A stretch of DNA of 36,139 nt from Symbiodinium natans (GCA_905221605.1 CAJNDS010002444.1:1-36139); one strand, 5' to 3'. Counted from the first letter of the stretch, positions 1 through 10,605 are shown. Notes: a model not told the origin generated them from the sequence alone. Made by a program: numbers and translations.

Positions 1-748
1 AGAGTATGTGTTACTATCTTCAGATGTTGGAGCCAAATTGCCATCCTTGTGACGTGAGATGTGGTGTTTGGATTCGGCCTCAAGCACTGGAAGGCCTACA
101 ACAACAAATCCGAATGAAAACTGTGGTCCTAAGACACGCGGTGCATCTGCTTATACGTGGCACCGCGGGGGTCACAAAGAGATAGAGGGCTTGCCAGCAG
201 GGGAACTCTGTCTAAAGAGAGCCCTGGCTCAGTGAGGAGCTGAGGGCCTGGCTGCGCTGATGCAGCGGAATGGTTGTTCGGCCTCGCCTCCGCTGAGGGA
301 ACAACAGTCAATGCTTCTCTGCAGTGTCGGTCCGGGTTAGTAAGAGCGAGAACGCCGGGACCTCGAGCTGCAGTTTTACCATGAAGCAACCGCGTGAGAT
401 GCATTATTGGTCAACTGGTGAGTAAGAGCGAGAAAGCCAGGATGACGCTACTTTGGGGGAGGCTGCAAGGCACGGTTAGTAAGTGCGAGAAAGCCGGAGC
501 TGCGGACGAACCTGGAGTAGCAGTTTTTCATACCTCACGTGTTTCATGCGGCCTCGCATGCGCTGAGGAAATATGCCTCGAACAGAACATCCAGTGCTGA
601 GTGGGGATTGCCAAACTTACGGAGGCTGATGCCACAACAAGTGCCTCAACAGCAATGCATGCGGAAGGCAAAGTTCGGCCTCGCGAGTGCTGAGGGTTGC
701 AGCTGAGAGAGGGCCTAGCTGAGAACGCAACACCTCAAGCGAGGTAAT
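1..748. repeat. Segmental duplication, left part of copy A
   Basis: This stretch reappears almost base for base at 4982-5731, from the shared opening AGAGTATGTGT to the shared GCGAGGTAAT end. By eye the differences are scattered substitutions and small indels. Since the window opens inside the similarity, copy A may begin earlier. It contains several CGGCCTC..GCTGAGG mini-hairpins and three TTAGTAAG-type repeats. No open frame in it is longer than about 90 codons, and none looks protein-like. Confidence 0.9.
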
Positions 749-775
749 TTTTAGTTTAGTTTCACCTTGACCAAC

Positions 776-816
776 GGCCCCTTCGGGTGGCTACGCCTCG
801 CAGCGTGCAGACGAAA
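776..816 (+). repeat. Double-hairpin element, copy 1
   Basis: Two hairpins lie back to back. The first has the stem GGCCCC/GGTGGC(T) closed by a TTCG tetraloop. The second is ACGC-CTCGCA-GCGT. A constant tail GCAGACGAAA follows. A T-rich lead (TTTTAGTTTAGTTTCACCTTGACC) precedes it, and TGGCTCAAG plus the palindromic AACCCCGGTGGGGT come after. Four copies occur in the window. Confidence 0.85.
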
Positions 817-1251
817 TTCCTGTCTGGCTCAAGTCTCGGCTCAACCCCGGTGGGGTGCGCAGGTAGTGAGCGGATCGGTGGCCTGGAGGCTGTACCTAAG
901 GGTGGGCTCCAACAGGACTCAAACCGAAACCACTGTGTTTGCTCGGTAGTTCTGCCAGCCACATAGCTGCCTGTGTACGGCCTCGCCGAGTGCTGAGGGA
1001 ACTTTCGACCTCGCTGCTGAGGGTGTTGTCGGCCTCGCATAAGCTGAGGATTGTGGTAAGTCTTCGGCCTTGCTCGGAGGGACAACGTAGTTCGGCCTCA
1101 CCACGGTTGAGGGAAACACCTCCTGGAACTGAGGTGCAAGAAGATAGCAGACCTGTGCGAGCGAAGAGGGTTCCGAGGCCTTAACTTCCTTTGTTGGAAC
1201 AGGGCCCCGTCTCAACCGCAGATTTCCGCTCGTGGGCTATCGGCGACCAGA

Positions 1252-1722
1252 GTGGCCGTCCACAGTGCCCTGGACAGTGTGCCACACGCCAAAGAGACTT
1301 GCTGCAAGGCAGACGGAGAGCGACGGACCATGCCGGCAATTGCGTGCTGTGTATTTGCATGGTCACACCAGGGGCGTCGTGAAGGGCTTTTCCTGGAACT
1401 GTCGCAGTCATATCGTTTCCACTTTGTCCGTCGCACCAGGAGAGGCAACATAGCCTGGGGCAGCTGTGGGAATTGGAATGTCCAAAGAAGCCTGAATGCA
1501 GCTAACCTCCACCTGCAGCTCCGGGATTTCCGATGCTGTGAGGATGCGAGGCTTTGGAACATCGATTTCTATGTCGATCCCACAAACCCATCCCTGATGA
1601 TTGATGGCAGCGGACGTGAAATCAGGTACCTGGGTAGGCTGGTGATTATGGTGTATGGCCCTGATGTGTCGAGAAGGATGCTGGCCTTGTCGGAAGATGA
1701 TGAGGAATGGATGCTCCTTTGA
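1252..1722 (+). CDS. Open frame of 156 codons, possible retroelement remnant
   Basis: I do not recognise this firmly. The frame runs from ATG to TGA in the only hairpin-poor patch of the repeat block. The C-terminal half reads like real protein (FYVDPTNPSLMIDG, then GREIRYLGRLV, then DVSRRMLAL, then an acidic EDDEEW end). The order D-G-x-R-E-x-x-YLG followed by SRRM weakly recalls the end of non-LTR (LINE) reverse transcriptases, in which a YLG follows the palm domain. The YADD box expected upstream is absent, so at best this is a truncated remnant. A 131-codon minus-strand frame overlaps it, which weakens the case. There is no evident promoter, and copy B lacks the whole segment. Confidence 0.25.
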   Translation: MAVHSALDSVPHAKETCCKADGERRTMPAIACCVFAWSHQGRREGLFLELSQSYRFHFVRRTRRGNIAWGSCGNWNVQRSLNAANLHLQLRDFRCCEDARLWNIDFYVDPTNPSLMIDGSGREIRYLGRLVIMVYGPDVSRRMLALSEDDEEWMLL

Positions 1723-2141
1723 GGTGATGAAACGTCGCCGGCCAGTAACCAGGCAAGTGGAAGTGGATTGAATTGCGAGCACAGCCTCGCCATTAAGGGC
1801 CATGTGAGGGCAAACCCGAATGCAGGCTTAGCTTGCCGGAATGAGGGTGATCAACATACCCTCGCAGCACAATGCTTTCAGAACCCGTGAAACCAGCGGA
1901 GATGCCATGTGAGGCTATGCAAGGGCAGTTTCGGCCTCGCTATGCTGGAGTAAAGGTTCGGCCTCGCCTCGGCTGAGGGAATGGATGGTTCGGCCTCGCC
2001 AAGGCTGAGGGAACAACAGAAGGGTTGCGAAAACGCCTCGCTGATGAAGAAGGTGCATGATGTTCCGGCCTCGCATCAGCTGAGGGAAGAATGATGGAAT
2101 GGGCAGGCCGGGCACTTATTGGTCTGCCGGAATTGAGTCTG

Positions 2142-3670
2142 GGAGACTCTGGAAGCACTGCATGCAGCTTGGACGGCTGATGCTACTGGGCGCAAAGCGG
2201 TAAAGCAGCTTGAAGCATAGACTCCGCGGTGCCGGTGTGTCGGAGCAATTGATAGGTACAACCGCAGCCCAGCAGTGCTCAATCAAACAATGCAACATTC
2301 GGCCTCGACTTTGGTCTGAGGGAATGTGAGCTATAAAGAGCAAACTCCAGAATATGGATGAGGGACACTGGCCAGGCATGGAGGCCAGCAAAGGGCAGGT
2401 ACCAGCATTGCACTGGAGAAGCCTCGAGTCCCAATGGCAGTGAACTTTGTGGTGAGGAATACGTCGACTGGTAAGTAAGTGCGAGAAAGCCAGGGCGATT
2501 CTGGGGAGAACAGCAAGGCACGGTTAGTAAGTGCGAGAACACCGGAGCTGCTGAGAACCCTGGATTAGCCGGGACGTACTCCGTGGAGGATTCGTTGTCA
2601 CTGCTTTCAGAAATGCCCACAAGGACCAAGCATGCAGCTAACCCGTGGTCGCAGAGTGGGCCTCACTTCGGTTGAGGGTAATCGACTCCCAAGTGAGAGT
2701 ATGGAGTTTTGGTGGCAAACAAGAGAGCCAGCCGACTGTCTTTGGAACAATGGCTACGGCTGGATTGGAGAATGTCAAGTCTCACAATGGATAGCGGCCT
2801 CGTACATAATATCCTCACAGGCAGGGTGGGTTTGACCTGGTAGTCGGCACCTTGCCCGGCCCCCTGTCAGGCGCCTGTACCGGCCACCTGTTGAAGGTGT
2901 GTGGCGTGGGGTCACCGGTGCGTAGCGGCGATTTCGGTCGCTTAGCGTCCTCCAGCCTAAGAAGGGGTATGTTTGGGCAGGTACTTCACCTGTTCCTCCT
3001 GCTTGGCTCGTGTTGGAGATGTGTGAATCGAGGGCATGGATCCGTCAAGGTGAGATGACGAGAAAGTGCAGAATTGGGCCTCAATCAATATGGAACGGTC
3101 TATGGGGATTGACCACCCCGCTGGTAGAGGGATAGCGGCCTCTGAGAATCGGAGGGCATGGATCACCTCCCGGCAAAAGCCACAGGAAGTATGCCCTGTG
3201 CATGCAAGAGGCAGCCACCGTAACCAGAGTCCATGAAGCCTCGGGCCATGACCTGGTTTGAAGACATGTCCGGCCTCACTACGGTTGAGGGGTGTGGATG
3301 GAAGCACTCAGGACATGCAATGAGACTCGTAGAACGAGCATCTGGGTCTACAGGAATTGACCTCCATTCGGTTGAGGGATAGCGGCCTCCACGAACGAGG
3401 GCATGGATCACCTCCCGAATAGACAACACAGAGAATGTGCAAGCATACAGGCAATTTGCCTTGGCCAAAGTCTTCAAGCCAATGGCAACGACTTGGTCAA
3501 AACGACATTCCGGCCTCACTTCGGTTGAGGGTAGCGGTACGTCAAAACCGAGGACAAGGAATGAGAGGGGGAACTTACCGGCAGTTTCACCCCACAGTTT
3601 TAGTAAGCTTTTGTTTCACTTGAACCCACAGCCCCTTCGGGTGGCTACGCCTCGCAGCGTGCAGACGAAA
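2142..3670. repeat. Segmental duplication, right part of copy A
   Basis: The segment matches 5732-7256 closely, starting at GGAGACTCTGGAAGCACTG and ending exactly at the GACGAAA tail of a double-hairpin element. It contains internal reiterations, for example GGGCATGGATCACCTCCCG near 3151 and 3402, each beside a CGGCCTC mini-hairpin. The overlapping open frames of up to 118 codons are interrupted by the hairpin repeats, so I do not call them genes. Confidence 0.9.
3630..3670 (+). repeat. Double-hairpin element, copy 2
   Basis: AGCCCCTTCGGGTGGCT followed by ACGCCTCGCAGCGT and GCAGACGAAA. It marks the point where duplicates A and B stop matching. As at copy 1, TGGCTCAAG and AACCCCGGTGGGGT follow. 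Confidence 0.85.
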
Positions 3671-4981
3671 AATTCACCCTGGCTCAAGGTTTCGGCTCAA
3701 CCCCGGTGGGGTGCTCAGGTAGAGAGCGTCTTTAGTGCCGTTGTGGCTGGCCCTGGGGCTTGTAACTAAGGGTAGGTTCCGTTTTGAGGCCCTGGCAAAA
3801 CTGTGTTTGCTCGTAGGCCGGCTGACCGGCTAAGCTGTCATAGAGCGGCGGCCCGCCAACTGCTGCCGTCGACGAAGGGCGTGAGTGCACAGTTTTCGGC
3901 CTCGCTTCGCTAGAGGGAAGCTTTTCGTCCTCGCGTTGCTGAGGGAACCTTGTGGCCTACAGTCTGCTCTGGGTCACAGTGAGAGTTGCAGCCTCGCTTT
4001 GCTTGAGGGGTGACGCTAGCCTGTTGCTCACCAGAGATTCCTGCTGTCTCTGGGTGAGCAAAACCCACCGACCCTCATTTGGATTGAGGGCTGTGCTGAA
4101 GGTGAGTTTGGGTTCCTCGCTCACTTGTGTGGAAAACGAAGGTGAGACCGAAACACGGGGGAAAACGGCCAGGCACGCTGCAGACAGTGCAGGCCAACGT
4201 CGCACTGCAAGCGGCATCCTTGCAGTGGCGACAGGAGTGTCCCGAACAATTGCGGTGTGCTCGAGCCCAAGCTTGCAGGTTTTCGGGGATCTGCAAGCTG
4301 AGCACAACAGGATTTTCTTCGCAGGTAGAATCAGGTAGAAAAGATTTGGCCCAACCCTGGTGGATCTGCCTGGACACAAATAACCAGAGGCATCAGTGTC
4401 GTAAAGCTCATTGACTGGTGCTACTGAGAAACCGTTGCCAAAGAACTTGCAGTAGGACTGTGGTGCGGCGCAGTGCAAGTTGAAGAGCAGCTGTTGGTGG
4501 CTGCTCCCCGGAAAACCAATAGTCCAAGAAGCCTCCTTCGGCCTCGCTCCGTGCTGAGGGTTTGTAAGGGTTGGTATTGGCCGGAAAGGATTCAGATGGA
4601 GGTTACCCGATCTTCGCGCTTTTCCCATCTGAAGGCAACCAATGGTAATCAGCCTGCTGGACATGGCAGGCCTGCTTTTGTTTACATCCACGTCTCCTGC
4701 AAGGGCTGGGGTCTGTCCGTGCACACAGACAAGGCGGAACCTTGCAGATGTTTAGGTCCTCGCGGCACGGCCGCTGGAGGTTGTTTGAAGATGTTGGCTC
4801 TCACTATCTGGTGAGTGGTTTGTATGGGCACTTGCTGGGGCAAGGCGGCTCTGGCGTCTGAGGATGGTACATGTGCTGGCTGCTGAGTACGGGCCACCGA
4901 AAGAGACCTGTGGTAAGACAAGCGATGAAAGGAGCCGAACTCCTAAACTCTAGGACAGGCTAGCTCACGCGGACGCCACGC
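3671..4981. other. Spacer between duplicates, no supported gene
   Basis: This sequence occurs once, between copies A and B. It has mini-hairpins at about 3899, 3925, 3991 and 4530 and an inverted pair CCCTCATTTGGATTGAGGG near 4073. A 255-codon minus-strand frame spans 3957-4724, but it reads through several hairpins, has no recognisable domain and has composition like the surrounding repeats, so I treat it as chance. Confidence 0.6.
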
Positions 4982-5731
4982 AGAGTATGTGTCACTATCT
5001 TCAGATGTTGGAGCCAAATTGCCTAGCCGTGTGACGTGAGATGTGGTGTTTGGATTCGGCCTCAAGCACTGGAAGGCCTACAACAACAAATCCGAATGAA
5101 AACTGTGGTCCTAAGACACGCGGAGCAGCTGCTTATACGTGGCACCGCGGGGGTCACATAGAGATAGAGGGCTTGCCAGCAAGGGAACTCTGTCTAGAGA
5201 TAGCCCTGGCTCAGTGAGGAGCTGAGGGCCTGGCTGCGCTGATGCAGCGGAATGGTTGTTCGGCCTCGCCTCCGCTGAGGGAACAACAGTAATGCTTCTC
5301 TGCAGTGTCGGTCCGGGTTAGTAAGAGCGAGAACACCGGGACCTCGAGCTGCAGTTTTACCATGAAGCAACCGCGTGAGATGTAAATGGTCAACTGGTGA
5401 GTAAGAGCGAGAAAGCCAGGGTGACGCTACTTTGGGGGAGGCTGCAAGGCACGGTTAGTAAGTGCGAGAAAGCCGGAGCTGCGGACGAACCTGGAGTAGC
5501 ATTCTTTCATACCTCACGTGTTTCACTTTGCGGCCTCGCATGCGTTGAGGGAATATGCCTCGAACAGAACATCCAGTGCTGAGTGGGGATTGCCAAACTT
5601 ATGGAGGCTGATGCCACAACAAGTGCCTCAACAGCAATGCATGCGGAGGGCAAAGTTCGGCCTCGCGAGTGCTGAGGGTTGCAGCTGAGAGAGGGCCTAG
5701 TTGAGAATGCAACACCTCAAGCGAGGTAATT
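4982..5731. repeat. Segmental duplication, left part of copy B
   Basis: This is the counterpart of 1-748. The copy ends at GCGAGGTAAT and is fused directly to the counterpart of 2142 (GGAGACTCTGG). The junction is therefore a 1,393-bp deletion in B, or an insertion in A. Confidence 0.9.
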
Positions 5732-7256
5732 GGAGACTCTGGAAGCACTGCATGCAGCTTGGACGGCTGATGCTACTGGGCGCAAAGCGGTAAAGCAGCT
5801 TGAAGCATAGACTCCGCGGTGCCGGTGTGTCGGAGCAATTGATAGGTACAACCGCAGCCCAGCAGAGCTCAATCAAACAAAGCAACATTCGGCCTCGACT
5901 TGGTCTGAGGGAATGTGAGCTATAAAGAGCAAACTCCAGAATATGGATGAGGGACACTGGCCAGGCATGGAGGCCAGCAAAGGGCAGGAACCAGCATTGC
6001 ACTGGAAAAGCCTCGAGTCCCAATGGCAGTGAACTTTGTGGTGAGGAATACGTCGACTGGTAAGTAAGTGCGAGAAAGCCAGGGCGATTCTGGGGAGAAC
6101 AGCAAGGCACGGTTAGTAAGTGCGAGAACACCGGAGCTGCTGAGAACCCTGGATTAGCCGGGACGTACTCCGTGGAGGATTCGTTGTCACTGCTTTCAGA
6201 AATGCCCACAAGGACCAAGCATGTCGCTAAACCGTGGTCGCAGAGTGGGCCTCACTTCGGTTGAGGGAAACCGACTCCCAAGTGAGAGTATGGAGTTTTG
6301 GTGGCAAACAAGAGTGCCAGCCGACTGTCTTTGGAACAATGGCTACGGCTGGATGAGAATGTCAAGTCTCACAATGGATAGCGGCCTCGTACATAATATC
6401 CTCACAGGCAGGGTGGGTTTGACCTGGTTGTCGGCACCTTGCCCGGCCCCCTGTCAGGCGCCTGTACCGGCCACCTGTTGAAGGTGTGTGGCGTGGGGTC
6501 ACCGGTGCGTAGCGGCGATTTCGGTCGCTTAGCGTCCTCCAGCCTAAAAAGGGGTATGTTTGGGCAGGTACTTCACCTGTTCCTCCTGCTTGGCTCGTGT
6601 TGGAGATGTGTGAATCGAGGGCATGGATCCGTCAAGGTGAGATGACGAGAAAGTGCAGAATGGCCTCAATCAATATGGAACGGTCTATGTATGGGGATTG
6701 ACCACCCCGCCGGTAGAGGGATAGCGGCCTCTGAGAATCGGAGGGCATGGATCACCTCCCGGCAAAAGCCACAGGAAGTATGCCCTGTGCATGCAAGAGG
6801 CAGCCGCCGTAACCAGAGTCCATGAAGCCTTGGGCCATGACCTGGTTTGAAGACATGTCCGGCCTCATTACGGTTGAGGGGTGTGGATGGAAGCACTCAG
6901 GACATGCAATGAGACTCGTAGAACGAGCATCTGGGTCTAAAGGAATGACCTTCATTCGGTGAGGGATAGCGGCCTCCACGAACGAGGGCATGGATCGCCT
7001 CCCGAATAGACAACACAGAGAATGTGCAAGCATACAGGCAATTTGCCTTGGCCAAAGTCTTCAAGCCAATGGCAACGACTTGGTCAAAAGGACATTCCGG
7101 CCTCACTTCGGTTGAGGGTAGCGGTACGTCAAAACCGAGGACAAGGAATGAGAGGGGGAACTTACCGGCAGTTTCACCCCACAGTTTTAGTAAGTTTTGT
7201 TTCACTTGAACCCACAGCCCCTTCGGGTGGCTACGCCTCGCAGCGTGCAGACGAAA
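5732..7256. repeat. Segmental duplication, right part of copy B
   Basis: This is the counterpart of 2142-3670. The two copies stay aligned for about 1.5 kb with scattered substitutions and 1-4 base indels, so frames open in one copy are often shifted in the other. That argues against selection on any protein here. It ends in double-hairpin copy 3. Confidence 0.9.
7216..7256 (+). repeat. Double-hairpin element, copy 3
   Basis: The 41 bases are the same as copy 2. Immediately after the GACGAAA tail the sequence switches to a different unit (GTTCCTGTCTAAGGACATG), so the element again coincides with a rearrangement breakpoint. Confidence 0.85.
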
Positions 7257-7650
7257 GTTCCTGTCTAAGGACATGTTAACTTTGTTGTCCTGCATGCTGG
7301 CTCAGAGTTGTGTGTGTGTAGTTGTAGGAACTCCGTAGTTGTGCCTTGGAGGCTCGACGGGAGTGCTGTTTTAAGTGGGAAAGCCTTTTGAAGTGCTTGA
7401 GTTGTAGGGATGTGTGTCTGGAAGCTGTAGAAGTGACTGTGCACGTTTTTGCTTGCTTTAGGTGTAGTTGGGTAGGTCCCGAGAACTCCCACTGACGTTT
7501 GAGTTTGTTTTTGTGGCTGTGGAGAACACGTGGCAGAGCAGAGTTTTCACCTGTGTGTAAAGAGTTTCACTGACGAAGCCTCCGGCTTATGACTTTGGCT
7601 CAAGTCGTGAGAAAAAGAGGGTTCAGCGCGCTGCTGCTGTGTTTTCACAC
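7257..7650. repeat. Direct repeat unit of about 390 bp, copy 1
   Basis: The unit runs from CTAAGGACATGTTAAC to GTGTTTTCACAC and recurs at 7868-8256 with few differences. Each copy is preceded by a double-hairpin element, giving a composite period of about 610 bp. The minus-strand frames in both copies are serine-, threonine- and glutamine-rich without domain signs, and I do not call them coding. Confidence 0.9.
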
Positions 7651-7661
7651 AAATGCGCATA

Positions 7662-7867
7662 GCCAAACTTTCGGAGGCTGATGCCACAACAAGTGCCTAA
7701 ACAGCTATGCATGCGGAGGGCAAAGTTCGACCTCGCGAAGTGCTGAGGGTTGCAGCTGAGAGAGGGCCTAGCTGAGAACGCAACACCTCAGGCGAGGTAG
7801 TTTTAGTTAGTTTCACCTTGACCAACAGCCCCTTCGGGTGGCTACGCGACGCAGCGTGGAGACGAAA
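7662..7867. repeat. Third, partial copy of 609-816
   Basis: From GCCAAACTTTCGGAGGCTGATGCC through the tail of the double hairpin, this stretch repeats 609-816, including the CGACCTCGC..GCTGAGGG mini-hairpin and the T-rich lead. It separates the two 390-bp direct repeats. Confidence 0.85.
7827..7867 (+). repeat. Double-hairpin element, copy 4
   Basis: The first hairpin with the TTCG loop is intact. The second has changed to ACGCGACGCAGCGT, which keeps the ACGC/GCGT stem while the loop differs. This points to the stem rather than the loop being preserved. Confidence 0.8.
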
Positions 7868-8256
7868 GTCTGTCTAAAGACATGTTAACTTTGTTGTCCT
7901 GCATGCTGGCTCAGAGTTGTGTGTGTAGTTGTGGGAACTCCGTAGTTGTGCCTTGGAGGCTTGACGGGAGTGCTGCTTTAAGTGGGAAAGCCTTTTGAAG
8001 TGCTTGAGTTGTAGGGATGTGTGTCTGGAAGCTGTAGAAGTGACTGTGCACGTTTTTGCTTGCTTTAGGTGTAGTTGGGTAGGTCCCGAGAACTCCCACT
8101 GACGTTTGAGTTTGTTTTGTGGCTGTGGAGAACACGTGGCAGAGCAGAGTTTTCGCTTGTGTGTAAAGAGTTTCACTGACGAAGCCTCCGGCTTATGACT
8201 TTGGCTCAAGTCGTGAGAAAAAGAGGGTTCAGCGCGCTGCTGCTGTGTTTTCACAC
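7868..8256. repeat. Direct repeat unit of about 390 bp, copy 2
   Basis: This is the second copy of 7257-7650. After TTTTCACACA the repeat block ends and base composition drops to a lower GC level. Confidence 0.9.
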
Positions 8257-9767
8257 ATTGAGACTTTTGGAATAACCGGTGTCCAGTTTTTAAATCCTTC
8301 TTTTCGTCGGAATCACAAACATCACAACTTGATCAAAGATTTGGATTTGATGACATCTGATTTTTGGAAATTTCGAAATTGAAAAAAATCAAAAGTCTCT
8401 CTGGCTGCTGCGCGGGAGACTTCTGCTAGATCTTTCGGTTGTTTTCCAGCGATCTGGTGGGGTCTCGACTGAGGACACCGGGTCTTCTGACAATGGTGAC
8501 AACATTCGTGGTTGTGCTTTGTTGTTGGAAGCCCACTCCTCTTTTTTTCGGTGATGCTGACATTTCGGCGACCTCGAGTTCTGAGAGTGGCTGGCTTGTT
8601 TTTTTTGGCATCGAGCTTCTTTACCACATCAGCGGCGCAGTCAGACATTTGCTTGTAGGAGTGAAACGATGAGGCATTCTCGACGCCATCCTGGCTGCTG
8701 TTTCAGATATCCGCTGCATTGTTGTCGTTCCGCGTCAGTTGAAAAATGCTGGCACCGCTACGTGCTCTTCTTCGAGTGTTGAGAGTGGCGTTTTACCTGC
8801 TTAAGTATTGATCGTTTTGTTTGTTTTTCTGGTTGGTCCTTTCGCTTCCTGTGTTTCGATGCAGTGCTTGTTCCAAACCAGCATGCAGGCACTGTTCAAC
8901 ATTTGCTTCGATTCTCCAAAAGCAGCAACTGACTTCTTCAAGTAAAGGTGATCATGGGAATTGTTCCTCATGGTGAAGCAAAATTTCCGCACAGGTGAGA
9001 CAAAAAAAACTGATGTGTGTTAACACCAATTACAAAGGAAAAACTAAATTTTAAACCGAATGTTTCAAGACTTTGAGACTCAAAATTTGACTAAAGGGCC
9101 TCAACACCAACGCAGCTACGCCTCCAGACTGTTTGTTCCGATGCTTTCCTGGTGGCTGAGCCACCTTGAAGCAGACGCGGTACCTTTAAGTTTGCGGATT
9201 GCAGACAGGCTTGACGACACTTGGTTCAAATTTTGTTTGAGCAATGAAGAAAAAAGTGGAGTTTTTTCAATTAAAACAAGAAAATGTGAAGCAAAGATCG
9301 TCTCAGATCATCCCGCATGACAATATTCCATGCTTAGTGGCAATCTCTTTCATCCGAGAAATTGGAACGACAGAGAAGATGAGCGTGAGAAGGGTGAAAG
9401 CTGAAATTCTCCACGGCAACAGCGGCGATACAGGGAGGTCCGTCTAGATTCTGTTCGAACACCCTGACTGGCATCGTCCTCGAGCTGCAGACGCAATTGC
9501 TTGGAGCCTTTGCCGCTGGCTCACCAAAAGCTTTTGCTTGTGCGAGGCATTGAGATAGCAGGAATTTTGCTGAAGAATAAATTTGTGTTTAAAAATACAA
9601 TACGGCTCTGACATTATTTCTCAGCAGGCGGATAATCTTGTCTTGAAGTAATGTATTTCATCGTGTGCTGTTTTGCATGAAGCTCGGGGTCACATCATTT
9701 CCAAGAATTATATTTTTTCAGAGTTTTGAACATGTTTTTGTTTTGAGTAGTCGAGGAAGAGAAAAGG
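8257..9767. other. Lower-GC spacer, no supported gene
   Basis: The stretch has A/T-rich runs and no tandem repeats. Open frames of 60-108 codons occur on both strands (for example minus 8322-8648 and plus 9060-9320). None has a recognisable domain, a consistent exon border or a clear advantage over the opposite strand. A small minus-strand exon cannot be excluded near 8426-8611, where the frame reads in a protein-like way. Confidence 0.5.
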
Positions 9768-10604
9768 AGTAATAGTAATAGGAATAGTAATAGTAATAGT
9801 ATAGTAATAGTAATAGTAATAGTAATGGTAATAGTAAGAGTACTAGTAATAGTAATAGTAATAGTAAGGGTACTAGTAATAGTAATAGTAATAGTAATAG
9901 TAATAGTAATAGTAATAGTAATAGTAATAGTAATAGTAATAGTAATAGTAATAGTAATAGTAATAGTAATAGTAGTAATAGTAATAGTAAATAGTAATAA
10001 TAATAGTAATAGTAATAGTAATAGTAATAGTAAATAAGTTAATAATGTAATCGTAATAGTAATAATAGTAATAATCGTAATAGTAGTAATATATTAATAG
10101 TAAATAATAATAGTAATAGCAATAGCAAGTAAATAGTAATAGTATAGTATAGTAGTAATAGTATAAGTAGTAGTATTAATAAGTAATAGTAATAGTATAG
10201 TAATAGTAATAATCGTAAATCGTATCGTAATAGTAATAGTATAGTAATAGTAATAGTAATAGTAATAGTAATAGTAATAGTATAGTAAAAATAGTAATAG
10301 TATAGTATAGTAATATAGTAATAGTAATAGTAAATAGTAATAGTAATAGTATAGTAATAGTAGTAGTAGTAGTAGTAGTAGTAGTGTAGTAGTAGTAGTA
10401 TAGTAGTAGTAGTAGTAGTAGTAATAGTAATAGTAATAGTAATAGTAATAGTAATAGTAATAGTAATAGTAATCGTAATAGTGATAGTAATAGTAATAGT
10501 AATAGTAATAGTAATACTAATACTAATACTAATACTAATACTAATACTAATAGTAATAGTAATAGTAATAGTAATAGTAATAGTAATAGTAATAGTAATA
10601 GTAA

Positions 10605-10605
<1 letters not shown>
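9768..10605. repeat. Large TAGTAA-type microsatellite
   Basis: There are more than 800 bases of AATAGT/TAGTAA hexamers and their 3- and 9-base derivatives (TAGTAG at 10359-10423, TACTAA at about 10513-10547), with interruptions such as AATCGT. Any open frame through it is a repeat artefact (alternating Ile/Val on plus, Tyr/Thr/Leu runs on minus). Confidence 0.97.

Larger units (their letters stand above)
749..2141. other. 1.4-kb segment present only in copy A
   Basis: In the second duplicate the sequence jumps directly from the equivalent of 748 to the equivalent of 2142, so this segment was lost from copy B or gained by copy A. It is composite. 749-1180 and 1920-2090 are dense in mini-hairpins (for example at 978, 1010, 1029, 1092, 1931, 1956, 1990 and 2066). 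The middle, about 1200-1900, is almost free of them and carries a 156-codon open frame. A double-hairpin element lies at 776-816. Confidence 0.75.
338..2546 (+). repeat. TTAGTAAGTGCGAGAAAGCCGG short repeat family
   Basis: A second short family, consensus TTAGTAAGTGCGAGAA followed by AGCCGG or CACCGG. It occurs near 338, 418, 475, 2472 and 2524, and at the duplicated sites near 5315, 5398, 5454, 6062 and 6113. All copies have the same orientation, unlike the mini-hairpins, which are near-symmetric. Each carries a GTAAG that resembles a splice donor, though no exon is evident next to it. Confidence 0.8.
279..4560. repeat. Family of about 22-bp mini-hairpins, first block
   Basis: A short imperfect inverted repeat, consensus CGGCCTCGC-n-GCTGAGGG, is scattered through the block. 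The arms CCTC(GC) and (GC)TGAGG can pair, and the variable middle forms the loop. Clear members start near 279, 549, 675, 978, 1010, 1029, 1092, 1931, 1956, 1990, 2066, 2299, 2659, 3270, 3510, 3899, 3925, 3991 and 4530, with counterparts in the duplicate at about 5259-7130 and one near 7727. A variant arm (CCTCACTTCGGTTGAGG) shows compensating loop and arm changes. Members sit outside any convincing coding frame. Confidence 0.85.

Noticed and set aside
3957-4724. 255-codon minus-strand open frame in the repeat block
   Set aside because: It runs through several mini-hairpins, has no domain, and composition follows the repeats; length alone is not evidence in GC-rich sequence.
7593-7607. TTTGGCTCAAG, matching the 3' end of the dinoflagellate spliced leader (also near 8203, and TGGCTCAAG near 823 and 3674)
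   Set aside because: Only 8-11 bases match and the 5' part (CCGTAGCCATT) is missing, so neither an SL RNA gene nor a convincing retroposed leader relic.
7874-8254. 126-codon minus-strand frame in the 390-bp repeat
   Set aside because: The paired copy at 7257-7650 carries indels that break the frame, and composition is Ser/Thr/Gln-rich without structure.
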